Part shown: positions 12,000 through 22,457 of the stretch, in pieces
Layout: every line of letters begins with the position of its first letter
Numbering within the stretch: position 1 is the stretch's first letter
Origin: Diadophis punctatus similis
Taxonomy: Eukaryota; Chordata; Lepidosauria; Squamata; Dipsadidae
Direction: 5' to 3'
Assembly (NCBI GenBank): GCA_023053685.1
Contig: JALIGW010000002.1
Span: forward strand, 41,359,220 to 41,423,219
Length of the DNA: 64,000 bases
Notes under the pieces: model-generated
Told to the model about the DNA's origin: nothing
What the model saw: only the letters and a program-made list of their open reading frames with translations
The model's database searches: none
Position numbers and translations under genes: made by a program

Positions 12000-12171
12000 A
12001 TCACCAATATTGGTCTTGATGACTTCTGTGAAAGGCTTTTTGATACCCTTGCACAGCTCTTTTTTGATCTTGCCCGCTTTCAGGATGATGGGCCTCCACT
12101 GCCTTGATCTACCAGTTCATAGATTCCAACATGAGGATCTTCTCGCGTGGCGCCTTCTCTTTCAGCTGCAG
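12000..12171 (-). pseudogene. GPT2: Decayed GPT2-like (alanine aminotransferase 2) coding fragment
   Basis: Alanine aminotransferase 2 is a mitochondrial PLP enzyme exchanging amino groups between alanine and 2-oxoglutarate. The minus strand encodes [19 protein letters not shown], then Trp, a stop and IKAVE, followed after a frameshifting deletion by [17 protein letters not shown] and [12 protein letters not shown]. These blocks match the N-terminal region of GPT2 in order. LESMN, IKAVE and LKAG favour GPT2 over its cytosolic paralogue GPT. Similarity ends after GD, next to a GTGAGC donor-like site. It has an in-frame stop and at least one frameshift, lacks the PLP-binding region, and sits inside a hAT element, so it is a captured dead fragment rather than a gene. 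Confidence 0.85.
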
Positions 12172-12480
12172 CATGGTGCCCTCGGATACAGCGCTGCTCC
12201 AACTAGCCAGCCCAAGCTCAAGCTATGCTGGCCATTCACTAGCACTGGGCAATGCTGCGCGGGGCATTGAGTGACTGTCGGTCACGCGGCTCTTTGCCGG
12301 TGGCCAGCCAGGTGAGGAAGCGCACGGCCTCAGCTCTGCACTCGGGGAAGCGAGTGACAGCAGCTACCCTGTTCATCCCTGACAAGCGATGCATGGTGCC
12401 TGCACCAGCATCCCGAGAGATGCAGAGAAGATCGCCGCTTGCAAGCAGACAAGCAGAGGTAGCAAGCATATGCTGCGCAG
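12172..12480 (-). other. Possible 5' part of captured GPT2 segment
   Basis: On the minus strand this precedes the GPT2-like fragment. It holds a frame with MHRLSGMNRVAAVTRF, rich in Arg and hydrophobic residues, as a mitochondrial presequence would be. GPT2 presequences vary, so identity is only inferred from position. Confidence 0.4.
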
Positions 12481-12820
12481 TGGGAAAAATGAGAGGCCCT
12501 GTTGTCCTGCAGAGCCTGCCACCGCTTGAGTGGGGGGGGGCAAAGAGAACAGTGAGACTCAGGGAGTAGGTCAGGTGGAGCTGGCTGACTGGGGAGGGGG
12601 GATCATGCTACTCAGAAGCCGCCCTTGCCGTGCCTCCCCCCTACCACAGAGAGAGGTTGGAGAGCTGGGAGGGGAGGGGCCAGGTGAGGCACCCCTTGAC
12701 ATGAGTGGCAGTGAGTTGGCCATGCCCAGCCAGTCACATGACCCCCCCAGCCACACGCCCCAGCTAGTCAGAGCAGAGAACCAGTTGTTACATTATTTGA
12801 ATCCCACCACTGTCTCCAGC

Positions 12821-15234
12821 TATAAATCTGATTGTGCAGTCAGTTATTAATTTCCCTCTTGGCAGAGTCTGATAGCTTGTGAGACAACATTTCAGAAATC
12901 GGGACTCAGGGATAGAAACTTGCTTAAAGCTTGCTTAAGGGAATCTATGAAGTTCATGTCAGAGAAGTAACTTTCGACCCAGAGTCTTCCTGGTATATGG
13001 CTACTGCGTGATAGAACTGCTTAAGAAAAACTGTTCATCCCCTTATATTATTTTACAAATGGTATTTATGGCTTTATGAGTTTTAGTCTTCCCTAAGGAA
13101 TAAGCAGAACATGAAAATAAAACAAAGTTGACTGACGCTGAGGAATTATTTCAGTAGTATAATTCAGAAGGCTCCAAATTTACTTCAGAATACTTCAGAA
13201 TTTTTATCCTGAAGATCCTCAGTACTGGATAAAATGGTAACTACTCCTGAACTTAATTTTTAGAGATGGCCCTCCTGTTGGGCAATGCAAACTAAGTGCT
13301 TCTGTGAAAGCTCCTAAGTTGTTTCTTCTTAGGATTTCTTTTGTAAGGGCACGAAAAAAAATCTCTGCCCAGAACTTCTAAATTAGCCTTTTACCCTCCA
13401 TTTATCCTGGATAATCCTCTCCTGCAGTTGGTAGTGAACTAAGCTTTAGCTGCCAATGCAGCTGGCTTTTCCACATGGAATGAAGGATGGTGCCAGCTTG
13501 TCCTTGCTTCAGAGAATTATGTCAGCTGATATCACACAAATTAAATTAATGAGATTTCAGAGTTTGTTATTTGTTATTTATGTACAAATTCCGCCAATTG
13601 TCTCTTGAACTAATGGGAAAATAAAAACTTTGCTATCCCCTAGCTTTTGGAGCTCCTGAATGTTGTGATATTCTTTGCAGAATAGAACATTAATCAAAAT
13701 GTATTTACAATGCATATTATGGCGGAATAGGTCAGAAAGTGCACAATGTGAATTTTCCCATGGGAAACAGAAAAAAATAGCAAAAGAGGAAGAAATTTAC
13801 AACTGATCAAACAAAGAAGACATTAATTGGAAATAAGTTGATTCTTCTGTACGATTTCTATACTGCTGAATGTTAATGTTGAATGTTATTGGAGTTGGAG
13901 GCAAAACTTTAGTGCACAAACGTATATGATTGTTTTGTACCTTCATGACCTTCTGGAAACTCATAAAAACTTGGATGTTCTGGATGTTTTTATACCTGAG
14001 TGCTTTATTGCATTAGGTGCCAGAAAAAATAATTATAATCTTTAGTTACAGTTATATATTATAACTCATTTAATGTTTTCTTGTTGTTGCATTGGTTAAA
14101 ACTGTTTAATTATTTTCAATTTTATGTCATATAATATGCTTTATTTTAATTGTGATGCTTCTGACATGAATAAACTAACATAAGAGAAAAGCCAGGGCAA
14201 AATTGAGAACCATATAATTCTCTGAGTACATGCTTTCCCAAATTGTATAATTGTAATGAGTAAAAACTATTTGTATCTAAACTGATTTTGGAGAACATCA
14301 GCAATATATCTAGTTAAATTAGATAAACGGATTAGAACTACAAAACATCAATATTTCAATCTAATAGGAAATTGCTCTTGACTAAATTGTTTGTCTTATT
14401 TCAGGAAGGACTACTGTAATACTTCTTTTAGATAACATTTCTACTGGATTTTATATAATCACATTTCCCAACATTACATGTGATGCCAGGAATTGTTGCT
14501 TCTACTTTCACCTTTATTTATTTCACTATTTCACCTTGGAAACATTGGGCAACATAAACATACAAGTACCTACATTTCCTTCTTCTTTAGATAGACATGT
14601 ATCTGAGGTCATTTATCTATATATTCAAAAATACAGAGTAAAGAAAATCTGAGCCATGTATTGATATGTCTTTCCAAATCAGCCTATACATTCAATTTTT
14701 CAAAAAAGCACAGTGTTATTTAATGCCCTTCTATTTTCTTCTCTGCTGTTCTTCTCTACTGCTGTTTTCTTCATTTGTTCTTATTGACATCAATTTTATT
14801 TATCAATGCTTAATCCAAGTAGCTGCTAATACATAATTTCAGTGATCAACATCTGCATCATTCTCAAGACAGATATAGTGTAATTGTATTAATGACAAAA
14901 TCATATGGACACTTAAAACCAACATAATTAAAATAAAGCAAGTGGTTTGTTGATGGTAATGTTGAAGAAAAAGAAAACTGCCAAGCACAGTATATCAAAT
15001 ATTGTTTGATATTATCCCCTCCCCAACAAATCCTTAATGTTCATGGAGAAGAAAAATGGGATAAGATTTCAGAATCAATCCAACAATCATACTCCCCTCC
15101 CCGAATATCAGTTCTCCTTTCAATTTATCTGAATATAATTCTTATTTTAAAACAATATATATGCCATACATTTTGACATCTGTCTTTAATTCTTCAAGAA
15201 AGCCTAAAACAAAAATACATTGTTTTCCAAAATC
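12821..15234. other. Unannotated AT-rich sequence
   Basis: About 2.4 kb without a recognised gene or clear repeat body. Nothing in the six frames suggests a conserved exon. Confidence 0.5.
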
Positions 15235-15299
15235 ATATCTATCTATCTATCCATCCATCCTCCATCCATCCACCCACCCACCCACATATATATATATAT
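15235..15299. repeat. Compound microsatellite (ATCT)n-(CATC)n-(CACC)n-(AT)n
   Basis: Short runs of related tetranucleotides grade into each other and end in AT dinucleotides, consistent with stepwise slippage and mutation. Confidence 0.9.
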
Positions 15300-15993
15300 C
15301 CAACTGATATACAAATATGCTGTGATAAACAACTAAAATTGCTTTTTCATTTATGTATTGTGAAAAATAAATGATGTTGTATACAGTATATCACTATAAA
15401 TGAAAGAGATTACTCTCTTCCTTCCAGGTCTCTTAAGGGAGGGAACATAAGTAGGCAATCCATTTCCTAAATACAGAAATAACACAAAAGCATTGTGGAT
15501 GGAACATATATACATATATTTCTGAATTCCGATTTACCCTTCTCCTTCACAAATAACAGCTTTCTAAGCTCTGCTAGTGAGGCATTATTGCATATATTTT
15601 TACATGCTGGAATGATTATTCTACCTAAAGATCTATAGTGACTTTTCCATCAACCAGAAGAAAGCCAAATGTGTTTTCAATGAAGATAAGCAGAAATTCA
15701 CTTTCAGAGAAAAATGAAGCAAATTGGATTGAGAGGACCCAACAAAATCTATTTATCTATATTGAAAGGGAGGGAGAGAAAGTTATTTTCCTAAATTAGT
15801 TCAAGAGAGGACTCCTTTTATAGAATATTTTAGCATTCTAAGAGGTAATACTATCTCTTTCCCTACATAGACATGAAAGATATACCTTATTTGGGGGTAC
15901 AGCAAAAAAAATCCTTCTTTATGTCTCTTGATAGTCAAAAAGTTGAGTATGGAGATTTATTAACCTTAGTTATGTAAAGGTGTTGAAAATATT
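15300..15993. other. Unannotated AT-rich sequence
   Basis: No gene or recognisable repeat is seen in this stretch. Confidence 0.5.
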
Positions 15994-16240
15994 TAGCAAT
16001 AGCAATAGCACTTAGATTTATATACCACTTCATAGTGCTTTACAGCCCTCTATAAACGATTTACAGAGTCAACATATTGCTCCCAACAATCTGGGTCCTC
16101 ATTTTATCGATCTCGGAAGGATGGAAGGCTGAGCCAACCATGAGCCTGATGAGATTCAAAATGCCAAACTGCAGATAGCCGGCAGTCAGCAAAAGTGCCC
16201 TGCAGTACTGCATTCTAACCACTGCACCATCTCTCTTTAG
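15994..16240 (-). mobile_element. Sauria SINE
   Basis: The minus strand shows a tRNA-like head, GGACCCAGATTGTTGGGAGC and a tail of AGTGCTATTGCTATTGC. It is near full length. Its head end is followed within 20 bp by a three-copy tandem repeat. Confidence 0.85.
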
Positions 16241-16256
16241 GTGAAGTTTCCTTCCT

Positions 16257-16297
16257 GATTTGCCCTCAAGATTTGCCCTCAAGATTTGCCCTCAAGA
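16257..16297. repeat. Three tandem copies of a 14-bp unit
   Basis: Three consecutive units containing ATTTGCCCTCAAG. The short array appears to be a local slippage product. Confidence 0.85.
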
Positions 16298-17281
16298 TCT
16301 TGTAGTCATTTATTCACAACTGGCTTTTGTGTTAACAACTTCATACTTTCCAAATTTTCATAAAGATTCTGGTTTATATATGTTGCTTTTGCCTGAGTTT
16401 ACTGTTTACTATCAATTCCCTGTTCCTTTGATATGCTATTCCTTCAGTTTATCGTGGAACTAAAGTTGAATGGTAGGGTAGCTTTATTTTTTTAAATAAT
16501 GATAATAAATAAATAAATTGAAATGCAGTTCCAATAGTTTTCTTTTAAAAAATTTTTTCTATCATTTATTTTAAGCTTGATTTAACTAAACCTGGGAGAG
16601 AATTTCAGTGACAGTTGTTTGAAATAAATTATTTCAATATTCAATAACTTCAGTATGATTAACCTAGTTTAGTAGGTCCAGTATGTTCCACTACAGATAA
16701 TGCCAATCCTCTGAGTGAAAGTGATGTCAATTCTATTTTTCTAATGATTGTAATATTTTTCCTTTCGTATTTTACCAAGAGAGATAGATATATTTTTACA
16801 GATATAATCTGAGACACTATGTAACAAAATTTGAATAAGAAAAATCTCATTTTCTTATAATCAGATTGTTGGCATTTTCCAACATCCTCTTGGAGAAAAT
16901 CCAGCAATTTATTTTGCATTTATTTAGCTTGCATAAATTTCTTTTTAATTAAATAAATATTTTAAAATCTTGGATGGGTACTTAGATATGGTGGGCTATA
17001 AGAGAAATAGTCAAACATTTCACACTCAAAGATTTACACTTATACTAATATTCCATCTTCATGATTCTGACTTAAAGCCTCAATGCTTGAAAGAACACTG
17101 TAGAATGCTGTGATGCAAATGAACAGGTATGGAGAATGCTCTTTCTGGTCATGCAGATCTCAGATTTGTTAATTATATAAATCTATTTTCTTTATGGTGT
17201 AGAGTACAGGAGGAATAATCCACTGTCCCACTTTCATCTATACTCTACTACTGTGCCTTTAGATATTAAGGTATCTATACC
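16298..17281. other. Unannotated AT-rich sequence
   Basis: Contains a short (AATA)n run near 16505 that could be an old LINE tail. No gene is recognised. Confidence 0.45.
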
Positions 17282-17636
17282 TAAGAAACAGACATCTTGC
17301 ATCCTGGACATAAACTGTTTCAACTCCTCCCCTCAGAATTCCACTATAGGGCATTGCATGCAAAAACAACTAGCCACAAAGACTGTTTTCCCACCCTTGT
17401 GCCATCATTCTGTTGAACACCTAATTCTCACAGCACTGACTTATGCCTGATTTATATATCCATGGATGTACATGTAGCAGGGCTGTATTACTATAATCCT
17501 TCTCATCTTTCTTATTAATTTATGCCTATTGGTATCTTGTGATTTATCCTTTTGTCGTTTGTATGTACACAAAGAGCTTATGCACCGGAGACAAATTCCT
17601 TGAGTGTCCAATCACACTTGGCCAATAAAGAATATT
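17282..17636 (+). mobile_element. LINE 3' fragment (family with GGCCAATAAAG end)
   Basis: Shares its order of sequence with copies at 18485 and 57225: a CATCCTGGACATAAA block, the coding remnant LFQLLP(S), a long 3' UTR with ATGCACC and GACAAATTCCTTG, and the terminal ACACTTGGCCAATAAAGAAT. The coding part is the last piece of a reverse transcriptase ORF. Clade assignment (CR1 or Rex type) is uncertain. Confidence 0.75.
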
Positions 17637-17861
17637 GTACATAGATAGTACAAATATTGCCTGTTTTTCACCCCTTGTTTTTGTGACTTTTTGTAGGAAC
17701 ACCAGTAAACTCTTGTTGTCAATCATATGCCATCTTTCTATTTTCCCCATAACAACGTGTGCTGATTAGTTAGACTGAGGAAGAGTGACTGGCTAAAAGT
17801 CACTTTGCTGACTCTTATGCTTAAGGGAAGACTAAAATCCATGGTCACCTAGTTTCTAGAC

Positions 17862-18384
17862 CAGGGATGGCGAACCTTTTTTTGCTCGGGTGCCAAAAGG
17901 GTGCGTGCATGTGAGATAGCGTGTGCATGTGTGCCCACACCCATAATGCAATGCCCTCCCCCCTGTGCATGTGTGTTGCCCCCTGCATGCGCACAATCCC
18001 CCCACGCTTCCCCCCCTGCACATGCACACAGGCCTCACTGAAGCCTCCGGACTTCCGGTAGGCCTGTTGGGCTGTTTTTCACCCTCCCAAGGGTTCAGAA
18101 AAGCCTCCTGAAGCCTGGGGAGAGTGAAAAATGGCCAAATGGGCCAACTGGAAGTTTGGAAATGAACTTCCGGTTTGGCCATTGGGCCATTTTTCACCAT
18201 CCCCAGGCTTCAGGAGGCTTTCCTGAACCTGGGGATGGCGAAAAACAGCTGAAAAGAAGGCCGAAAATCAGCTGGCCAGCACGCACATGTGCGCTGGAGC
18301 TGACATAGGGCAACGCCTCGCGTGCCCTCAGATATGGCTCTGTGTGCCACCTGTGGCATGCGTGCCATAGGTTCGCCATCACTG
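17862..18384. mobile_element. hAT-type transposon with exact 8-bp TSD
   Basis: The ends are CAGGGATGGCGAACC and GGTTCGCCATCACTG, inverted repeats flanked by the exact duplication TTCTAGAC at 17854-17861 and 18385-18392. It is 523 bp with no coding sequence. An internal palindrome lies at about 18102-18219. Confidence 0.92.
18102..18219. repeat. Internal palindrome of hAT element
   Basis: Arms CCTCCTGAAGCCTGGGGA and TCCCCAGGCTTCAGGAGG extend inward through TGGCCAAATGGGCC to AACTGGAAGTT and its complement. The centre lies near 18160. Confidence 0.9.
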
Positions 18385-18484
18385 TTCTAGACCATCATCT
18401 TAACCACTGCACCAAACTGGTTCTCTCGTAAAATAAACATCAAGCTACATTTTTGCCATAAAATAGAATGACATGTACTATATG

Positions 18485-18914
18485 CATGCATAAATTGTTT
18501 CAACTCCTACCCTCAAAACGTCGCTATAGAGCACTGCACACCAAGACAACTAGACACAAGAACAGTTTTTTCCCGAACGCCATCACTCTGCTAAACAAAT
18601 AATTCCCTCACCACTGTAAAACTATTCACTAGGCTGCATTACTATTACTATTAGTTTTTCTCATCGTTCCTATCACCCATCTCCTCCCACTTATGACTGT
18701 ATGACTGTAACTTGTTGCTTGTATCCTTACGATTATTTCATATTGATTGTTTCCTGATTGCTTACTTGAACCCTATGACAACCATTCTTGACAAATGTAT
18801 CTTTTCTTTTATGTACACTGAGAGCATATGCACCAAAGACAAATTCCTTGTGTGTCCAATCACACTTGGCCAATAAAGAATTCTATTCTATTCTATTCTA
18901 TTCTATTCTATTCT
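18485..18914 (+). mobile_element. LINE 3' fragment with (TTCTA)n tail
   Basis: Second copy of the GGCCAATAAAG family. It starts in the ORF remnant (TTTCAACTCCTACCCTC, translating FQLLP), passes through a 3' UTR with ACTATTAGTTTTTCTCATCG, and ends AATAAAGAA followed by (TTCTA)n. It is 5'-truncated. Confidence 0.8.
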
Positions 18915-19065
18915 CTGGTGTGGAAATAGGAATTCACTGGCAGTGTGCTTGGTGAAAACCAAACTGAAAATTGCCCACGGGCATTTTCCAACATCCATCT
19001 GGAGAAAATCTATCTAGTTTGATGGCACACCATCATCATCAATTGAAACATGTCCCTCATGCATC

Positions 19066-19325
19066 TATTTTCCAGAAGCAATGGATGGAAACTAGTCAGG
19101 GAGAGAAGCAACCTACTGTGGAAGTAAGGAGAAATTTCCTGACAGCTAGAACAATTAACCAGTGGAAAAACTTGCCTCCAGAAGTTGTGAATGCTCCAAC
19201 ACTGGAAGTTTTAAGAAGAGATTGGACTACCATTTGTCTGAAATAATATAGGGTTTTCTGCCTGAGCAGGGGGTTGGACTAGAAGACCTCCAAGGTCCTT
19301 CCAACTCTACTATTCTGTTATGTTA
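19066..19325 (+). mobile_element. CR1 LINE 3' fragment
   Basis: Encodes the CR1 ORF2 C-terminal block RRNFLTARTINQWKNLPPEV, then a frameshift, followed by the standard CR1 3' UTR with GGTTGGACTAGAAGACCTCC and a TTCTG-type end. Confidence 0.88.
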
Positions 19326-19597
19326 TTCTGATCAATAAAAATTTTCACATTGTTTGTTATGAATACTTATGTTAGAACTCCAATAATTTAACTTATCTAA
19401 AGAATTTCACTGGTATCTTTACTGGAAGAGAAATGTACCTCAAAAGTAGTATTATTGTATATGTAGCAGAACTATATTTTATACAAAGAGCAATGGCTTG
19501 GTGAATATAGGGACATTTATGAACTACATAAAACTGACAGGATTCTCTCACTAATCAAAACCCAGTTAATCAAGAAGCAGAAACAATACATGACCAA

Positions 19598-20451
19598 ATA
19601 AGACACGTTTTAGGAAGTATTGGTAAGTTTTTTTATTTGAAGAGCAGGTTAAAGAAACCATGATAACTTGGTGTAGAGACTTTGGGTTTAATATTGTTTT
19701 AGAAAAATGGGAAGACTTATGGCAAAGAAACCAAAAACTAACACTGGCTACCTCATATAAGGAGAATCTATACAAGATGTTTTACAGATGGCACTTCCAC
19801 CAACAAGACTAGCAAAAATGGGCACACACCTCTCTTCACTATGTTGGAAATGCAAAACGCAACCAGGTACATATTACCACATGTGGTGGGAATGCCACAA
19901 AGCATGAGACTTTTGGATAATAATTAAACAATGGTTGGAAGAAATATTAAAAATAAAATTGGATCTTAAACCGGAACTCTTTCTATTAGGAATAACAATG
20001 GACAAATATGATAAAAATATATTATATTTAATGTTACATATACTGACTGCCGCAAGGCTAATCTATGCTCAAAATTGGAAAAAACAAAACATACCCACAG
20101 AAGAAGAAATTTTACGCAAAATATTAGCATGTGCTGAAATGGATAGGTTAACGTTAGAAATGAAGGGAAAAGATGAAACAGAATATATTGAAACCTGGAA
20201 CAAATTTTATCATTGGCTGGGAGAAAGGAAAACCAAGATTGATAATTGAAACGGTAGAGATGAAAGAAAAAACTATAAACTTACTTTTTGCAATTTAAGA
20301 TAAATAATGAGACATAAATCAGTGGAATGTAAATATGTATACTAGATTACGATCCGTCATGTACTTGTTCTTTATGTTTACTGTATGTTTTGCCTTTTTG
20401 TTCTTTTATCTGTTTTATAAATAAAAAACTTTTTAAAATAAATAAATAAAA
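19598..20451 (+). mobile_element. 5'-truncated L1 with target-site duplication
   Basis: The insertion is flanked by the 17-bp duplication AAACAATACATGACCAA at 19581-19597 and 20452-20468. It ends in an AATAAA-rich A/T tail. The coding part is the C-terminus of L1 ORF2, and both the duplication length and 5' truncation are typical of L1. Confidence 0.92.
19740..20249 (+). pseudogene. L1 ORF2 C-terminal remnant
   Basis: L1 ORF2p nicks DNA and reverse-transcribes L1 RNA. Only its C-terminal end is present. One frame gives NLYKMFYRWH; after a frameshift another gives LAKMGTHLSSLCWKCKTQ and YYHMWWECH, the Cys/His zinc-knuckle-like segment. A TGA stop follows in HKA*DFW. The last part, ILKIKLDLKPELFLLG through LHILTAARLIYAQNWKK to the natural stop at 20247-20249, is open for 104 codons. 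The endonuclease and RT domains are missing, so it is inactive. Confidence 0.88.
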
Positions 20452-20468
20452 AAACAATACATGACCAA

Positions 20469-21696
20469 GAAAATCTACCGGTACTTCCAATGAGCTTGTA
20501 ACTTTTTCAAAAAGTCAACCTTTTCTTTTTTTTTAAGATCTCAATCAGTGAGTTCATTTTGATGATATTAGAGATGTGATAGCAGAATCACAATTCTTTA
20601 TTTTACAAGAACAATGAAAAAGTTAAGGCTCCTTAGATTTATTTTCTTTTTAAAATATTTGTTTATAACATCTCTGTCCTCTAAAAAGTTTATAGTAAAT
20701 AGACACGATGACAGAAGCAGCATAACAGTGAAAGCTGAAATCAGCGAAGGAACCACATCTTAACAGATATTGGTCCCAAATGAAATACAGTTGATGAATG
20801 GCCATATCTATTGTTTGAGAGCAGAAATACATTTTTGGTGAAGCAATAGAAGCAAGAATCTGGTGTATTAAATATGTCCATCATTCATCTGTCCCTCTAA
20901 ATATATTGTTTATATGCTAAGGAGTAAAGATGTGAAGTTGCTGAGACGTGTCAACCAATGAATTAAGGTCGTCTTTGTCCCTTTCTCTTAAGGTGACTTG
21001 TTCTTTTGCAGATAATTCTACAACTCTTGGCTTTTCCTTCAGCTGTGCTGATATATTGATATTATTGAATACCTGAATATGAGTTGATGCCAATAATCTA
21101 AATTTATATCAGATGAAATGCTTTGTGCATGAATACAAGTTCTGAGCTATGTTTTATATGGACATTGAAATAAAATTATATTGTCCCACCTTGAGGGTAT
21201 GATTATTAATCAAGAATATAGGATCCAGTATATTCTTATTACAATTTCAGGAAACACATTTATTATCTAGATTAATTTTTTTAATGGTTTGGAACACTTC
21301 AGTTAAAGAGTTATAATTAAACAAAAACACTGAGAGGCCATATCATGTATTATTTCCTCTGTAGATGATTTTGCCTATATATTTATATTTATATTTATAT
21401 TGACAGAGACAGAGATAGAGATAGAGATACATAATCAATTTGTCACATTGTTTAAATGTTTCAATTTCTTAATAACATGACTTATATAAACTATGAGTTA
21501 ACTATTCAACTTCCTAAAGAAACCTTTAAAAAACATATTGAACATTGTGAGGTTTTAAGATCTAACTATGCACCTAGTTAAAGATTGAAACAACAATAGC
21601 CTACTATAAAATGAGAGAAGAGGAAAGGAGAGGAGACATTATTTTGAAAATTATATTAGTTGATTATAAACATAAATATTTTTGTAGAATAATATA
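20469..21696. other. Unannotated AT-rich sequence
   Basis: No gene is recognised. A short (AGAGAT)n-like stretch lies near 21405-21430. Confidence 0.5.
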
Positions 21697-21721
21697 GAGA
21701 GCCAGTTTGATCTAGTTAAGG

Positions 21722-21849
21722 CAGGTCCCCAAACTTGGCAACTTTAAGACTTGTGGACTTCAGCTCCCAGAATTCTCCAGCCAGCTAGCTGGAGAATTCT
21801 GGGAGTTGAAGTCCACAAGTCTTAAAGTTGCCAAGTTTAAAGACGTCTG
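21722..21849. mobile_element. Palindromic hAT-like MITE
   Basis: Nearly the entire unit is an inverted repeat: CTTGGCAACTTTAAGACTTG and its complement, then TGGACTTCAGCTCCCAGAAT and its complement. It is flanked by AGTTAAGG and AGTTAAAG, an 8-bp duplication with one mismatch. Related copies are at 27071, 36530, 42997 and 51838. Confidence 0.85.
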
Positions 21850-21950
21850 AGTTAAAGCATCAGGCTAGAAACCAGAAAACCATGAGTTATCTTCCATTTT
21901 AGGCACAAAGAAAGCTGGGTGACTTTGAACCAGTCATCAACCAGTCATAA

Positions 21951-22200
21951 GAGCTCAGGTGGCGCAGCGGTTAGAGTGGGGTACTGCGGGCCACTTTTGC
22001 TGACTATGATCCTCAGGTCAGCAGTTCAAATCTCACCGGCTCAAGGTTGACTCAGCCTTCCATTCTTCTGAGGTAGGTAAAATGAGGACCCAGATTGTTG
22101 GGGGCAATGTAAATATACATTGCTTACTGGTGTAAACCGCTTAGAGAGTGCTTGCACTGTGAGGCGGTATATAAATGTCACTAATAAATAAATAAATAAT
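21951..22200 (+). mobile_element. Sauria-like SINE with (AATA)n tail
   Basis: The head GGTGGCGCAGCGGTTAGAG and B-box-like GTTCAAATCTC are followed by the Sauria SINE body (GACCCAGATTGTTGGGGGC). The tail is ATATAAATGTCACTAATAAA with further AATA units, not the GCTATTGC end of the other copies, so it uses a different LINE-type 3' end. Confidence 0.8.
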
Positions 22201-22310
22201 TCTCTGTCAACCCAAGGAAGGACGCAATGGCAAACCACTTCTGCAAATCAATTCAAAAAATCCTTGCCAATAAAACTGCAGGGACTCATCCACCAAGTGT
22301 CAAGACTGGC

Positions 22311-22457
22311 TTGAGGGCTGAATAAATTGAACAAATTGCTTAGCAATCAAGAGATGGTAGGATCAAAATAATTGAATAGCCATAACCTGGCATGGTTTTA
22401 CAATCTCAGCAAGTCCTCCCTTCAAAGTGAACACCTGAGTTATTTTGCATTTGCATT
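22311..22457. other. Short unannotated spacer
   Basis: No feature is recognised between the SINE and the following LINE. Confidence 0.45.

Larger units (their letters stand above)
9249..12812. mobile_element. Large hAT-type element carrying captured gene sequence (Pack-hAT-like)
   Basis: The left end is CAGTGGTAAGATTCAA and the right end is TTGAATCCCACCACTG, inverted repeats matching at 14 of 16 positions. They are flanked by an exact 8-bp duplication TCTCCAGC at 9241-9248 and 12813-12820. The 3564-bp unit includes a later CR1 insertion; without it the element is about 2.2 kb. No transposase is seen. The interior is GC-rich relative to the flanks and holds a 300-bp inverted repeat (9794-10093) and a decayed antisense GPT2-like exon (12000-12171). 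The whole can be explained as a non-autonomous hAT that acquired host sequence, though two neighbouring insertions that recombined is an alternative. Confidence 0.8.
17771..18425 (-). mobile_element. tRNA-derived SINE split by a hAT insertion
   Basis: On the minus strand the flanks of the hAT rejoin as ACCAGTTTGGTGCAGTGG, TTAAGATGATGGTCTAGAAA, and then a body with GTGACTTTTAGCCAGTCACT. The same family occurs at 21697 and 53505. The first block has an A-box-like shape. Confidence 0.7.
21697..22310 (+). mobile_element. tRNA-derived SINE hit by two later insertions
   Basis: Pieces at 21697-21721, 21850-21950 and 22199-22310 join into one SINE: GAGCCAGTTTGATC, GCATCAGGCTAGAAACCAG, GCTGGGTGACTTTGAACCAG, CAACCCAAGGAAGGACGCAA and AACTGCAGGGACT. 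A palindromic MITE and a Sauria-like SINE separate the pieces. Confidence 0.75.
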
